A DNA stretch of 21,598 nucleotides from a virus: the IMG/VR virus record IMGVR_UViG_3300038825_001405, positions 14,535-36,132 of that record; one strand, given 5' to 3'. The notes under the pieces were generated by a model. It was not told the origin of the DNA. It was given only the letters and a program-made list of their open reading frames with translations, and did no database searches. This document shows, one piece after another, positions 1 to 7,814 of this stretch; position 1 is the first letter of the stretch, and every line of letters starts with the position of its first letter. Position numbers and translations under genes: made by a program.

Positions 1-622
1 GAATACCAGAACTCTCAAGATCCTCATTCACATCCTCTATCTCATCAAACAGAAACAAACCTCTCGCTGCCTGCTCTGGTGGCATATACATGTTCCACCC
101 GATGTTCTCAAAGTAATCATCCTTGTACAATCTATCAAGGTGTCTGCCCTCATACCGAACAGACTTGAACCACTTATATGCCTCTTCATCATCTGTCAAG
201 ATCATTCCACCTTTACCGATCGGAACATGCTTTCGTCTATGGAAAGAAAGACAGTAGTAAGAACCAGACACATACATTCCCTTTGTCATTCGAGTTGCAG
301 AATCATAGACGGGGAATGGGTCTAAGGCATATGCTCCGCTCCACTCAATGTCATCAAACTTGACAGTGCAGCCCGCATGGATGATCGTACATGGGACCGA
401 AACATAAGTTCTACGGGGGACCGTAACCTCGCCCTCTGCCTTCAAATACTTCAGACAAAGAAACATGGCATCAGTGCAGTTATCAACTGCAACGCCATAC
501 TTACTACCAGCATAACCAGCGACAGTTTTTTCAAACACATCAACAACATCCCACGGGTCGTTGCAGTTGTATTTTTCCATCATATGTTCGAGTAGTTTTT
601 CATCATACTCAAGTGGACTCAT
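1..622 (-). CDS. DegT/DnrJ/EryC1-family PLP sugar aminotransferase, 3' end cut by window edge
   Basis: An open frame of 207 codons runs from an ATG at 622-620 to the window edge without a stop, so the C-terminal half of the usual 350-400 residue protein is outside. The start overlaps the stop of the dioxygenase gene by one base (TAATG). Visible family landmarks are the cofactor aspartate in VYDSAT (D107) and the Schiff-base lysine in SFHRRK (K131), followed by IGKGGMILTDD, which matches the family pattern SFHxxK then GEGG. Family members transaminate keto-sugars bound to nucleotides, giving amino-sugars for surface glycans or antibiotics. It is the last readable gene of the glycan cassette, where it would supply an amino-sugar. 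Substrate and amino donor cannot be read. The family call is firm and the pathway role is inferred from neighbours. Confidence 0.88.
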   Translation of the reverse strand, partial: MSPLEYDEKLLEHMMEKYNCNDPWDVVDVFEKTVAGYAGSKYGVAVDNCTDAMFLCLKYLKAEGEVTVPRRTYVSVPCTIIHAGCTVKFDDIEWSGAYALDPFPVYDSATRMTKGMYVSGSYYCLSFHRRKHVPIGKGGMILTDDEEAYKWFKSVRYEGRHLDRLYKDDYFENIGWNMYMPPEQAARGLFLFDEIEDVNEDLESSGI

Positions 623-1332
623 TAACATGCTGATCCTAACTGTGCATTTGCAACAGGATCAAAAGTTTCAGGCGTTTCCTCTCGATCCATGACATCATAA
701 TACTCACCGATAATAAACTTCTGCTTGGTGGTGCAACTGGCAATTTGACTGTCGGGATTATATGCGAAACTAGGCATTACTCTAAAATCGAAGCTAACTC
801 TAGTTACACCAGAATCGTTATCCTTGTTTCCATGTCGGCATTGATTCCAGTAACCCATCATAAACTGACCATATTCCATCTCAAGAGGAGAAAAGTCCCC
901 AAGGCCTGGAATGCTTTCCACCCAAACACTATTGTTACCGAAACACTTAGTCAGTGGGAGAAATATGTTCACCTCACCCAGCGGATGTCGGTGATGTGAG
1001 TCTCCGTCAGAGTGCCAACGATAAACTGCTTTTGCACCAGGTCTACAAAATCTAATGCCTGGATACTTCTGATACAGAAGTTCATCATCTTCAAACATAG
1101 GGAAGATTACTTCACGAACAAACGCCTGATAGAGATTAGTAAACTCTGGCCAGCCCCCATCAGCGTCGATTCTTTCGTAGAACTTTTTATGGAAAACAGT
1201 CTTGGTATCACTGCCTTCAATGAGATTAGTCTTCTGATCTTCGTTGTCTAGTTGATCGAGACTGGTATCGTACAGACTGCCGACTAACTCAGCAAAATAG
1301 TATCTGTTCGTATCGTAGTTGATGATTTTCAT
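622..1332 (-). CDS. StrG-like Fe(II)/2-oxoglutarate dioxygenase-type protein
   Basis: 236 residues from the ATG at 1332, chosen because AAAGGA lies about nine bases upstream and it starts just after the preceding stop. A longer frame to 1371 would overlap the upstream gene by 38 bases. The protein has an HxD iron-ligand pair in YRWHSDGD (H107, D109), a third histidine in CRHGN (H167) and a following arginine (TRVSFDFR, R178 or R184) placed to bind 2-oxoglutarate. The stretch GEVNIFLPLT between them is typical of StrG/phytanoyl-type double-stranded beta-helix enzymes. StrG-like proteins occur in aminoglycoside and surface-glycan clusters. Here it sits between an FkbM methyltransferase and a sugar aminotransferase, so oxidation or hydroxylation of a sugar is the likely role. 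The exact substrate is unknown. Confidence 0.7.
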   Translation of the reverse strand: MKIINYDTNRYYFAELVGSLYDTSLDQLDNEDQKTNLIEGSDTKTVFHKKFYERIDADGGWPEFTNLYQAFVREVIFPMFEDDELLYQKYPGIRFCRPGAKAVYRWHSDGDSHHRHPLGEVNIFLPLTKCFGNNSVWVESIPGLGDFSPLEMEYGQFMMGYWNQCRHGNKDNDSGVTRVSFDFRVMPSFAYNPDSQIASCTTKQKFIIGEYYDVMDREETPETFDPVANAQLGSAC

Positions 1333-1333
1333 T

Positions 1334-1996
1334 TTACTTTTTCCTTTGCCATGATTCCCAACAGAAGTCATAATTATAAATCATTCTGTGTGTTTCTGCA
1401 AGTTTTTTCTGAATTTCTAATCTTCTAAAGAAGGCTTCAGGCCCTATCTCGGAGTGAAACTGTATTTGAAGTTTATCTATCCTGCTTATATGACCAGACT
1501 CAATTAATCTATCCATCACATCGTATTCGGATCCCTCTATGTTCATGTCTAATAAGTCCACATTGTCAATGTCATGTTCATCAAGAACCTCAGAGATATC
1601 TCTTAACTGAATAATTTCCACTTCACTGGTATCAGGGTCGTACCCTATTTTATCGTAGACAGAACTGGTGTCATTCTTGGTGTAAATTTCACACTGTTCG
1701 TTTCTGTTTGACAACCCATACTTAAAAATTTTCACCTTGTCTGTATGTGAAAACACGGACTCAAGAATCTCATAGTTTCTCTTCGTTGGTTCGTAAACAA
1801 AAATATTGCAGTTATATTTTTCACTTATCGTTCTACACCAGTCACCTCTGTAACCTCCAAGTTCAAACACAATTGAATCTTCACTCAAATTATGATTCAT
1901 CAGTAAGGTGTGATCGTTTCCTTCAGACATCCACTTGTCGGTAACAAAATCTAGAAACTCTCTTTTTATGGGAAATTCATCATATAAACTAGTCAT
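1334..1996 (-). CDS. FkbM-family SAM-dependent methyltransferase
   Basis: 220 residues. The ATG at 1996 overlaps the preceding TGA by one base (TGATG) and has AAGGA nine bases upstream; the codon before it in frame is GTG and less likely. The class I methyltransferase fold shows as motif I VFELGGYRGDW (about 43-53), the acidic ribose-binding residue in FVYEP (E69), and the FkbM hallmark near the middle, LLDMNIEGSEYDV (148-160), the counterpart of the usual KIDVEGSE. FkbM proteins mostly O-methylate sugars or polyketides. In this cassette methylation of a glycan hydroxyl is the natural inference. The canonical lysine of KIDVEG is replaced (LDMNIEG), so activity is probable but not assured. Confidence 0.82.
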   Translation of the reverse strand: MTSLYDEFPIKREFLDFVTDKWMSEGNDHTLLMNHNLSEDSIVFELGGYRGDWCRTISEKYNCNIFVYEPTKRNYEILESVFSHTDKVKIFKYGLSNRNEQCEIYTKNDTSSVYDKIGYDPDTSEVEIIQLRDISEVLDEHDIDNVDLLDMNIEGSEYDVMDRLIESGHISRIDKLQIQFHSEIGPEAFFRRLEIQKKLAETHRMIYNYDFCWESWQRKK

Positions 1997-2571
1997 CACT
2001 TTTTCCTTGATAACATGTAACCCTCTATTCGCTCGTTAGGAAAGGAGGTCAAATCAAATTTAATGGGATCCAAATCTGCGAAGTTGGTGTTATCAAAACC
2101 ACTGTCCTGCATGTATTCCTCAAACTTAAACTTCGCCCTGTTTAAATTATTGTTTCCGAGAATGTATCCGCCACTCACCATATTACTTGCTAGCCACTTA
2201 TGAGTGTGAATTTTTAAGTCGGGTGTATGAGACAAACTACCGACATCGTTGTGAGCAAAGGCAATAGGAATGTTATCTTCTTCCGAGAGTTCCATACAAT
2301 CCTTAATTTTTACACACGGATGCTCGGAGGGATTATACAGGTCAAACCCTATGCAGCGATCCTTTCCATACTTCTCACATAGCAAGTCAAACGATACTGC
2401 CTTATGTGTTCCTGCGACAACAATATATCCCTCTTCAGGAATATCCAAGTTAAAAACAATGTCCTTGTAAAAATCGTTTACATAATATTCTGATTCAAAC
2501 TGATCATGGTCATCAAACTCGGAGTTTTTAAACCAAAAGTCATATGTCTCAGTGGGTGACAGTGTTCGCAT
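1996..2571 (-). CDS. Class I methyltransferase-like protein, function unassigned
   Basis: 191 residues from the ATG at 2571, which is preceded by a good AAGGAG about seven bases away. It overlaps the end of the GT10 gene by 23 bases. An in-frame extension to 2610 has no comparable ribosome site. The layout suggests a Rossmann methyltransferase: a first strand and turn EEGYIVVAGTHKAVS (46-60), a second strand ending in an acid, CIGFDLYNP (73-81), a motif IV-like region IAFAHNDVG (103-111), and MVSGGYILGNNN (131-142), which resembles the late strand of such folds. The glycine-rich loop is poor, so cofactor binding is uncertain. It sits between a GT10 transferase and FkbM, which suggests sugar modification. 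No family name can be given with assurance. Confidence 0.6.
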   Translation of the reverse strand: MRTLSPTETYDFWFKNSEFDDHDQFESEYYVNDFYKDIVFNLDIPEEGYIVVAGTHKAVSFDLLCEKYGKDRCIGFDLYNPSEHPCVKIKDCMELSEEDNIPIAFAHNDVGSLSHTPDLKIHTHKWLASNMVSGGYILGNNNLNRAKFKFEEYMQDSGFDNTNFADLDPIKFDLTSFPNERIEGYMLSRKK

Positions 2572-3499
2572 ATTCAAACTCCTTCTTTGTGTCGTGGTTG
2601 TTGTCATCAAGGCACTTCTTGATCATATCATATAAAACATCATCTGCACTCAAATACCTCTGAGACATCTCAAAATTGTTTTCGATGTATGGTTTCATCT
2701 CCTCGTACTTTTCTTCGGACAAGTTGTCAAGGATATCCTCTAACTCATCAAGTTCGTTCCATGTGATGATACCTCGCTCGTCAAAGAACTCGGAGATGTA
2801 TGTCGTACCTCTGTAGATGGGAACATTTCTGGTACAGAAACAGTCTAAAATTTTCTCTGTGTAATAGTAGTCTGATATGCAGTTTTCCATCGCCACAGAG
2901 AACATATAGGGGTTAAGGGTTCTAGACTTCATCAGTTCTTCGCCTTTCGGAGAACCAGAACCAAACAAGTCAATTTTATCTGCAAACCGCTCGGCTACTG
3001 CGTGTCGAAGTGGTCGATCTCCCTCTGGTTTTTCAGAGTAAATCATAGAAACCATTTTTGTTTTATCATGAACTATGTGTGATTGTCTCTCGATGCAAAC
3101 CCAATCAGCAGGAACATATTTATATTTTCTTTTGTTGCCGTCCAGTAGTGATTTGTTAAAGGTAAAAATAAAATCAAAACAGTCTTCTATTTCTACAATA
3201 TCATTGTATATTCTCGGTGTTACTACAGGAGACTCCAGCAAAAGAGCGATTCGGTGTGCGGTGTCTATTGATGAATATTGATCTTTCCACTGGGGCTGCA
3301 AAAACTTATCAGTGAACACGGAAATACCACTAAAATCGCCATCATCTTGAAACGATTCCTTCTGTCTCACCCATCTAACATTAGATGGTGGTTCAACTAA
3401 GTGTTGTTGTTTTGGATCTCGAACACCACATTCGAGACCAGCCTCTTTCCAACTAGGAGAATGAGAAATATCACCGTCAAAAATATTCATTATCTTCAT
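2549..3499 (-). CDS. GT10 (alpha-1,3/4-fucosyltransferase-like) glycosyltransferase
   Basis: 316 residues. The ATG at 3499 overlaps the upstream TGA (ATGA) and has AAGGA upstream. The C-terminal half carries the diagnostic GT10 donor-binding signature, MFSVAMENCISDYYYTEKI at about 199-217, followed by CTRNVPIYRG, matching the family pattern FxxxxENS...DYxTEK...PIYxG. An upstream LFGSG (about 178-182) matches the usual FGxG turn. GT10 enzymes transfer fucose or a related 6-deoxysugar from a GDP-sugar onto N-acetylglucosamine or similar acceptors. There is no signal peptide or membrane anchor, so the protein should be cytosolic in the infected cell. No GDP-fucose synthesis genes are in the window, so the donor would come from the host or from genes elsewhere. 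The family call is strong; the actual sugar is inferred. Confidence 0.85.
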   Translation of the reverse strand: MKIMNIFDGDISHSPSWKEAGLECGVRDPKQQHLVEPPSNVRWVRQKESFQDDGDFSGISVFTDKFLQPQWKDQYSSIDTAHRIALLLESPVVTPRIYNDIVEIEDCFDFIFTFNKSLLDGNKRKYKYVPADWVCIERQSHIVHDKTKMVSMIYSEKPEGDRPLRHAVAERFADKIDLFGSGSPKGEELMKSRTLNPYMFSVAMENCISDYYYTEKILDCFCTRNVPIYRGTTYISEFFDERGIITWNELDELEDILDNLSEEKYEEMKPYIENNFEMSQRYLSADDVLYDMIKKCLDDNNHDTKKEFEYANTVTH

Positions 3500-4185
3500 T
3501 TATTTTCCTTCTTAGTCTCTTCGTACAAAAATTCTGCAATGGAGAAATCATACCATGTGTTTATATCAATAGACTCTTCCTCTGGGCTGACATGAATATA
3601 AGGATTTGATCCAAAGAAATAACTATTATTTTTCATATCTTTATGTCGTTGAATAAAGATGCCTCCATTTTGTTTATATAACGCAGGAAGAGTTTTGGCA
3701 AGAGGATGTCGTTCCCCATATGGATCATAATTCAAAGGAGTTCTATCCTCACCCCAAAGATGCTCTTTTACTACATCAACAGAAAGAACAGAATCATATC
3801 CTTCTTTTTCCTTTTCAAGAAAGACTCTAACAAACTCATCATAGGTATCAGAAGAAAGTAAGGGATTTGTACAATGGGCCCAAACAACAATGTCAGTGTC
3901 AATCAAAGAACACATATTTCCGATCATTTCATTTGCAGACGCTTGTTTCTCGTCACAGAAATAATCTGGTCGGGTGACTGTTTCAGCACCGACATCACCA
4001 GCAACATCAAGAATGTCAGATCCATCCGACCCGACAACAACTCTATCAATCATTTTACAGGACTGAAGTTGTTTAATTTTAAGTTCTAATAAAGTAGTGT
4101 CACCAAAAGGTTGTATGACCTTGTTTGGTATTCTTTGACTACCTTTTCTTCCAACAATAATAGCTGTCACTTCATTCATACTCAT
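3496..4185 (-). CDS. Acylneuraminate/KDO-type cytidylyltransferase (NeuA-like)
   Basis: About 229 residues from the ATG at 4185, which overlaps the preceding stop (ATGA) behind GGAAGGA. A second ATG six bases further in (4179) is also possible. The N-terminus AIIVGRKGSQRIPNKVI (about residues 8-24) is the nucleotide-binding loop of CMP-sugar synthetases, normally AIIPARGGSKGIPNKN. Further family features are VVVGSDGSDI, RPDYFC and VVWAHCTNPLL, and a C-terminal acidic SPEEESIDINTW like the metal-binding SxxEsiDIDt end of NeuA. These enzymes activate sialic-acid-like (nonulosonic) sugars or KDO with CTP. The gene directly follows the GNGPG sialyltransferase-like gene, so the two probably make and use one CMP-sugar. 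No sugar-acid synthase (NeuB type) is present here. Confidence 0.87.
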   Translation of the reverse strand: MSMNEVTAIIVGRKGSQRIPNKVIQPFGDTTLLELKIKQLQSCKMIDRVVVGSDGSDILDVAGDVGAETVTRPDYFCDEKQASANEMIGNMCSLIDTDIVVWAHCTNPLLSSDTYDEFVRVFLEKEKEGYDSVLSVDVVKEHLWGEDRTPLNYDPYGERHPLAKTLPALYKQNGGIFIQRHKDMKNNSYFFGSNPYIHVSPEEESIDINTWYDFSIAEFLYEETKKENK

Positions 4186-4967
4186 AGTTCCTTCCAAACT
4201 GCACCTGCATCATATACAATACTATCATTAGTGTGAACAACTGGAATCACGTTTTTTTCTTTCATAGCCGAAAACAAAAAAGAAAGTTTATCTTTACACC
4301 AACTGCTCCTAAGATACTGAGGTTTCTCTTCTTTATTTATGTTCTTATATTCCATGTCTTCCAGATCACGAAGAATATGTGGATCCGACGAATAGATCTC
4401 TTTCATTTCCTTTGTCTGTTTCTTGTACATGTCCATTAGTTCGGGAACATCATAATAATGTCCATCATCTCTCTGATCAAATCCCAAATACACAATTTTA
4501 TTAGCACCCATTATTGTCGCTAAATTCGTGGCGGTAAACATTATGTTGTCTCTGCCAAAAAAAGGACTACCCCCGCTTGGTTTTGTAAAAAGAGCCTCAG
4601 TGGTAGATGGGTCTTGCATATGTTCGTATATGTTTATCGTATTATTGTCAGAGAAGAAAGAAGAGGATATGGTTGTGGCTTCTCCCAATGGCCATGAAGG
4701 ATCGGTTCCTATACCCTGTCCCTGATATATTCTACACCCATGAGCAACACCATAATGACAACTAAGAAGATAGCAAGACCATGTAGAGGACGCTTGGTAT
4801 GTTGTAGGCCCCCATAAATGTGAAGAGTTCACACCTATAGAAATCCCATCTCTTATCTTTTTTAGATAAGAATCAGAAATATCTAAAACACCAGGTCCAT
4901 TACCTATCAGATAAATCGTTTGATCCTTGTGGATTTGATATAAATCACCTAGATCTTTATATTTCAT
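4182..4967 (-). CDS. GNGPG-motif protein resembling sialyltransferase (GT42) or DUF115/Maf-type transferases
   Basis: 261 residues. The ATG at 4967 overlaps the preceding TGA and follows GGAGA. The N-terminal TIYLIGNGPGVLDISD (about 17-32) is the strand-loop used by bacterial CMP-sialic acid transferases and by DUF115/Maf proteins to bind the donor nucleotide. It is followed by IGVNSSHLW and later by ATIMGANKIVYLGFDQRDDGHYYD (given here only as family context; key residues G-K-I-Y-G-D), which resembles the second half of the same fold. Because the next gene encodes a CMP-sugar synthetase, transfer of a nonulosonic-type sugar is the preferred reading. Alternatives are a Maf-like glycosylation factor or an MptE-like phosphotransferase. 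No signal peptide or membrane segment is seen. The fold call is moderate and the reaction is inferred. Confidence 0.55.
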   Translation of the reverse strand: MKYKDLGDLYQIHKDQTIYLIGNGPGVLDISDSYLKKIRDGISIGVNSSHLWGPTTYQASSTWSCYLLSCHYGVAHGCRIYQGQGIGTDPSWPLGEATTISSSFFSDNNTINIYEHMQDPSTTEALFTKPSGGSPFFGRDNIMFTATNLATIMGANKIVYLGFDQRDDGHYYDVPELMDMYKKQTKEMKEIYSSDPHILRDLEDMEYKNINKEEKPQYLRSSWCKDKLSFLFSAMKEKNVIPVVHTNDSIVYDAGAVWKEL

Positions 4968-5698
4968 AATGTCTCCAGTCGTTGATATGGAGTTTTACTT
5001 CTCATATTTTTTTCATTTTCAAGCTGCTCTGATGCACGACCACTTTGATTGACTGAATTTTGATTCCCTTCGTTGTAAATGTAAAGTGGTTCAGGAATGA
5101 ATTCAAATCGTTCCCCACACATTTCCAACATAGGCCACATGAATGTTAAATCACCAGCAACGCGAAACCATTCCCCGTTCTTGTTCTTTAGATCAGCTTC
5201 ATTGATGTTAAAATACAATTCTTTTCTGAAGGTCCGAAGATGGGTTGCCCTCCATTGATCTCTCCTAAAAGCATTATCTTTAATGACATCATCAGAGTAA
5301 CGACCAAAACCAGCTACTTGTCCATTGGATGACTTAACATATGAACCATAGGTCATCCAAACATCATCGTTATAATAATTGTTCAACGTGTTTAGAACAT
5401 CTTTGTGTAAAAGACAGTCATCAAAATCTAAAGTAATGACAATAGATCCATCCTTTGCCATTCTAGATCCCTCATAAATATTTTGTGGTTGATATTGTCG
5501 TATTTTATTTCTAACCACGGTGAGATTCTCGTACTCTTCTTCTTTTTCTTTTAAGTATTCATACGTGCCATCAGTAGTCTGTGCATCCATGGCAATGACA
5601 TCAAAATTATCATAGTCTTGACGTAAAGCTGACATCACTGAACCTTCTATCCAAGGTCTAGAGTTATGTCCTGTCATTAAAATAGTATAGTGATTCAC
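4964..5698 (-). CDS. GT2-family glycosyltransferase with GTG start
   Basis: 244 residues. The start is a GTG at 5698 overlapping the previous stop as GTGA, with TGGAG eight bases upstream; no in-frame ATG nearby keeps the N-terminal strand. It opens with YTILMTGHNSRPWIEGSV, the first strand and helix of GT-A family 2, then DVIAMDAQTTDGTYEYL, where the second conserved acid binds uridine. SIVITLDFDDCLLHKD (about 85-100) holds the DxD-type metal motif. A later GEWFRVAGDLTFMWPM supplies the catalytic-base-like ED region. Family 2 enzymes invert configuration and use UDP- or dTDP-sugars. It is one of five GT-A enzymes in the cassette. Donor and acceptor are unknown. Confidence 0.85.
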   Translation of the reverse strand: MNHYTILMTGHNSRPWIEGSVMSALRQDYDNFDVIAMDAQTTDGTYEYLKEKEEEYENLTVVRNKIRQYQPQNIYEGSRMAKDGSIVITLDFDDCLLHKDVLNTLNNYYNDDVWMTYGSYVKSSNGQVAGFGRYSDDVIKDNAFRRDQWRATHLRTFRKELYFNINEADLKNKNGEWFRVAGDLTFMWPMLEMCGERFEFIPEPLYIYNEGNQNSVNQSGRASEQLENEKNMRSKTPYQRLETL

Positions 5699-6435
5699 AA
5701 TAACTCCAGTAGTTCATCTATTTCTTTTGTGTAAGAGGTATACGGACGAAGGGAATGACAGTCAATATACTCCCCTGCCTTTACCATGTCTTTATTATAA
5801 AACCAATTAACTCTATCAATTCTTCTATTCAATCTCATCATCGGCACTGGTTGACAAACTTTGCCTCCAGAGTCACGGAACTCACATATTTTTCGCGAAG
5901 AATAGATTTCATCTATGGTCCACTTTGACAAAAGATCATCATTGTGCCAATTATCTGGTAAGTGTTCAAAATTCTCTTCGACTGAATCTGAAACTTTACG
6001 ACAATAATCACTGAATGATGATTCAATTTCTAGAATATCAGTAAACACCTTTCCCTTCGCTATATTATAGCATATAGGAAAATAATCTACATTGCTATTC
6101 AGATTAGTCCAATCACATTCACCAAAAGAATCAATAGCTAACTGCCAATATATTCTAGACATTGGAAACATGTCAATGTCACCAGTAATCCAAGTTGTTT
6201 CTGGTTCCGTATGAGTATACCACATTCTCGATAACTGTGCCTGTGTGTGTATCGGGATTGTTTGATCTACAGGTATGGTATGGACTTGTCCATATTCTTC
6301 AGTTGGTCTTCTTTCTCCAACGTGAGCGAGTACGGGTTCAATCCCCATCTTCTCTCTCCACACCCAAGACACCAACGGCCAAAAGTCTAGATAATATGGA
6401 TTATCATCGCATGATAATATTACTTTAGTTTCCAT
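5695..6435 (-). CDS. GT-A-fold glycosyltransferase-like protein (DxD type)
   Basis: 246 residues from the ATG at 6435, 11 bases inside the end of the upstream gene and preceded by GAGGCGGA. A frame open to 6510 has no matching ribosome site. It begins with KVILSCDDNPYYLDFWPLVSW, like GT8-type capsule transferases, and contains TTWITGDIDMFPMSRIYW (about 80-97), with GDID as the metal-binding DxD. A run NWHNDDLLSKW further on resembles the acceptor-side motif of such enzymes. The protein is soluble, with no membrane segment. It shares layout with the neighbouring 232-residue GT-like protein without obvious sequence identity. The GT fold is likely; the family number is not certain. Confidence 0.68.
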   Translation of the reverse strand: METKVILSCDDNPYYLDFWPLVSWVWREKMGIEPVLAHVGERRPTEEYGQVHTIPVDQTIPIHTQAQLSRMWYTHTEPETTWITGDIDMFPMSRIYWQLAIDSFGECDWTNLNSNVDYFPICYNIAKGKVFTDILEIESSFSDYCRKVSDSVEENFEHLPDNWHNDDLLSKWTIDEIYSSRKICEFRDSGGKVCQPVPMMRLNRRIDRVNWFYNKDMVKAGEYIDCHSLRPYTSYTKEIDELLELL

Positions 6436-7123
6436 TTTCCGCCTCATCCACAGCGTCACGATCTGCTTGGGACCAAAGACTGTCATCAGCTCTAACACAT
6501 TCACCAACATAGTAAACCAAAGCAGCAGGATCCCTATCTACGGTGGGGAATGGTGCATTATCTGTAAAGAATGGATCATGAGTAACATTGTCCTCTATCG
6601 CCAAAGGCCAAATTAAACCCCAAAGAAATGCTTGATCTGCCCCCTTTTTATCTTCGTGATATCCACCACGAATAAAATTTTGAATTTTATTTCTCATGTT
6701 TATTTTTGCTTCTTTCTTCATTCCCCACATTCCGCCCATAATCGCTGTGAAATGATAAGGATGATCTCTCATAACATGAAAATTTTTGTCAGACTCTAAC
6801 CACTGATCAACAGCTTCTTTCTCTCTCACCGAGAGCCGTGAATCAGTATCTCTCGATATGAACAACTCCACATCATCATCATCACATGGAGTAAACCTCC
6901 ACATCATAGAGTTAGAAGTACCTTCTTCATCCATGATAACAACCTCTGCGTTTTGAAAAGATTCTAATTTTTGAATCACTTCCTCTGGGGTATTTTTCTT
7001 TGCGACATAAAACCTACAGATCCAATCAGGATATATTTCTTTTGCTAATTCTATATTCTTGTAGGCACCTTCAATATAGAAGGGATCGTTTCCCCATAAA
7101 GAAAAAGATATTATTTTTTTCAT
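6425..7123 (-). CDS. GT-A-fold glycosyltransferase-like protein (RDTD motif)
   Basis: 232 residues. The ATG at 7123 follows a GAG-rich weak ribosome site seven bases after the upstream stop. The start KKIISFSLWGNDPFYIEGA and YPDWICRFYVAK are typical of a family of phage and bacterial proteins annotated as glycosyltransferases. ELFISRDTDSRLSVREK (about 86-102) carries the DxD-like metal motif RDTD, and FHVMRDHPYH then GGMWGMK follow, as in that family. Near the C-terminus, KGADQAFLWGLIWPL is the usual acceptor-side DQ. It is part of a run of overlapping transferase genes and is probably co-translated with the downstream GDID protein. The sugar substrate cannot be read. Confidence 0.72.
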   Translation of the reverse strand: MKKIISFSLWGNDPFYIEGAYKNIELAKEIYPDWICRFYVAKKNTPEEVIQKLESFQNAEVVIMDEEGTSNSMMWRFTPCDDDDVELFISRDTDSRLSVREKEAVDQWLESDKNFHVMRDHPYHFTAIMGGMWGMKKEAKINMRNKIQNFIRGGYHEDKKGADQAFLWGLIWPLAIEDNVTHDPFFTDNAPFPTVDRDPAALVYYVGECVRADDSLWSQADRDAVDEAENGN

Positions 7124-7130
7124 GAGATTC

Positions 7131-7754
7131 TCACTTTAAAGTATAATGACTAGTTTCATCTGCCTTGTATTGTAGTGATTCTGATTCCTCATCAGAGTAC
7201 AAGTAGTAGTGCAACACCTTGTCTAGTTTGAGTTGAGTCTTAACGTGGGGATACATTTGAACCACCCAGTCCCAATCTTCTCCCCACGAGGTATCTCTAA
7301 ATTCTGTTTTGTTAGCAATCTCCCGTTTCCATACACACATATGCCAAGGAGGTCTACGCATGTCGATGTACTTTCCATTTTCATCACGCAGGAGAGGATC
7401 GTTCTGGGTATGTCTCATATCAAAATAAACCATCACCTCTTCTCCATTGATGGTACAGTGTTGATTAAAGGCAATTACATCGGGTGGTTCTTCGCTATTT
7501 TCTATTGCATCACAAATCGTTTGCACATAGTCATCTGCTATGGTGTCATCGTCGTCAAGACATGCAACATACTGACCAGTCGAAGCATTCAAAACGTTTT
7601 GTCTTTTCTTTCCTATGGTTTGTTTTTTGTTGTCAACCAGACAGAGAACTTCAACATCCTCTCTGGATCCGATTTGTTTTTCCAACTTAGCCATTAAATC
7701 TTTTAGTTTGTCAAGTCTAGAAGGGATTGACAATATCATAATAGTAAATAACAT
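7131..7754 (-). CDS. GT2-family glycosyltransferase
   Basis: 207 residues from the ATG at 7754, chosen because TTGAGGTG lies just upstream. The longer frame would need a TTG inside that ribosome site. It starts FTIMILSIPSRLDKLKDL as in GT2 proteins, with TIGKKRQNVLNASTGQYVACLDDDD (motif LDDDD about 66-70), the classic GT2 pair of a GxxRN helix and a DDDD metal site. WHMCVWKREI and SWGEDWDWV (GED near 168) match the catalytic-base region. It is followed after seven bases by the next transferase gene and preceded by a 60-base gap. Likely a cytosolic enzyme acting on a nucleotide sugar; substrate unknown. Confidence 0.85.
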   Translation of the reverse strand: MLFTIMILSIPSRLDKLKDLMAKLEKQIGSREDVEVLCLVDNKKQTIGKKRQNVLNASTGQYVACLDDDDTIADDYVQTICDAIENSEEPPDVIAFNQHCTINGEEVMVYFDMRHTQNDPLLRDENGKYIDMRRPPWHMCVWKREIANKTEFRDTSWGEDWDWVVQMYPHVKTQLKLDKVLHYYLYSDEESESLQYKADETSHYTLK

Positions 7755-7814
7755 AACACACCTCAAGTATGAGAATAATGGGACTTGTTTACGTTGAAAC
7801 GAAAACTTGTTAGA
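7755..7814. other. 60-base intergenic gap in the glycan cassette with a short direct repeat
   Basis: This is one of the few real gaps in the window. Two copies of ACTTGTT (plus strand 7783-7789 and 7805-7811) lie 22 bases apart. CATACT on the minus strand just before the ribosome site of the next gene is a weak -10 candidate without a matching -35. No terminator hairpin is seen. It may hold a promoter for the distal part of the cassette, but the sequence does not prove it. Confidence 0.3.

Noticed and set aside
1372-1400. TTGCAG, 17 bases, TATAAT on the minus strand near the end of the FkbM gene.
   Set aside because: The -10 is perfect but the -35 is poor and the site is inside coding sequence; it could be weakly active but is not strong enough to list as a promoter.
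3117-3124. TATAAATA on the minus strand, a perfect T4 late-promoter box.
   Set aside because: It lies in the middle of the GT10 coding region as lysine and tyrosine codons, with no gene start near it, so chance is the better explanation.
7233-7697. A 154-codon plus-strand frame opposite the GT2 gene at 7131-7754.
   Set aside because: The opposite strand encodes a clear glycosyltransferase with LDDDD and GED motifs; the plus-strand product has no recognisable features and would be the only large plus-strand gene.
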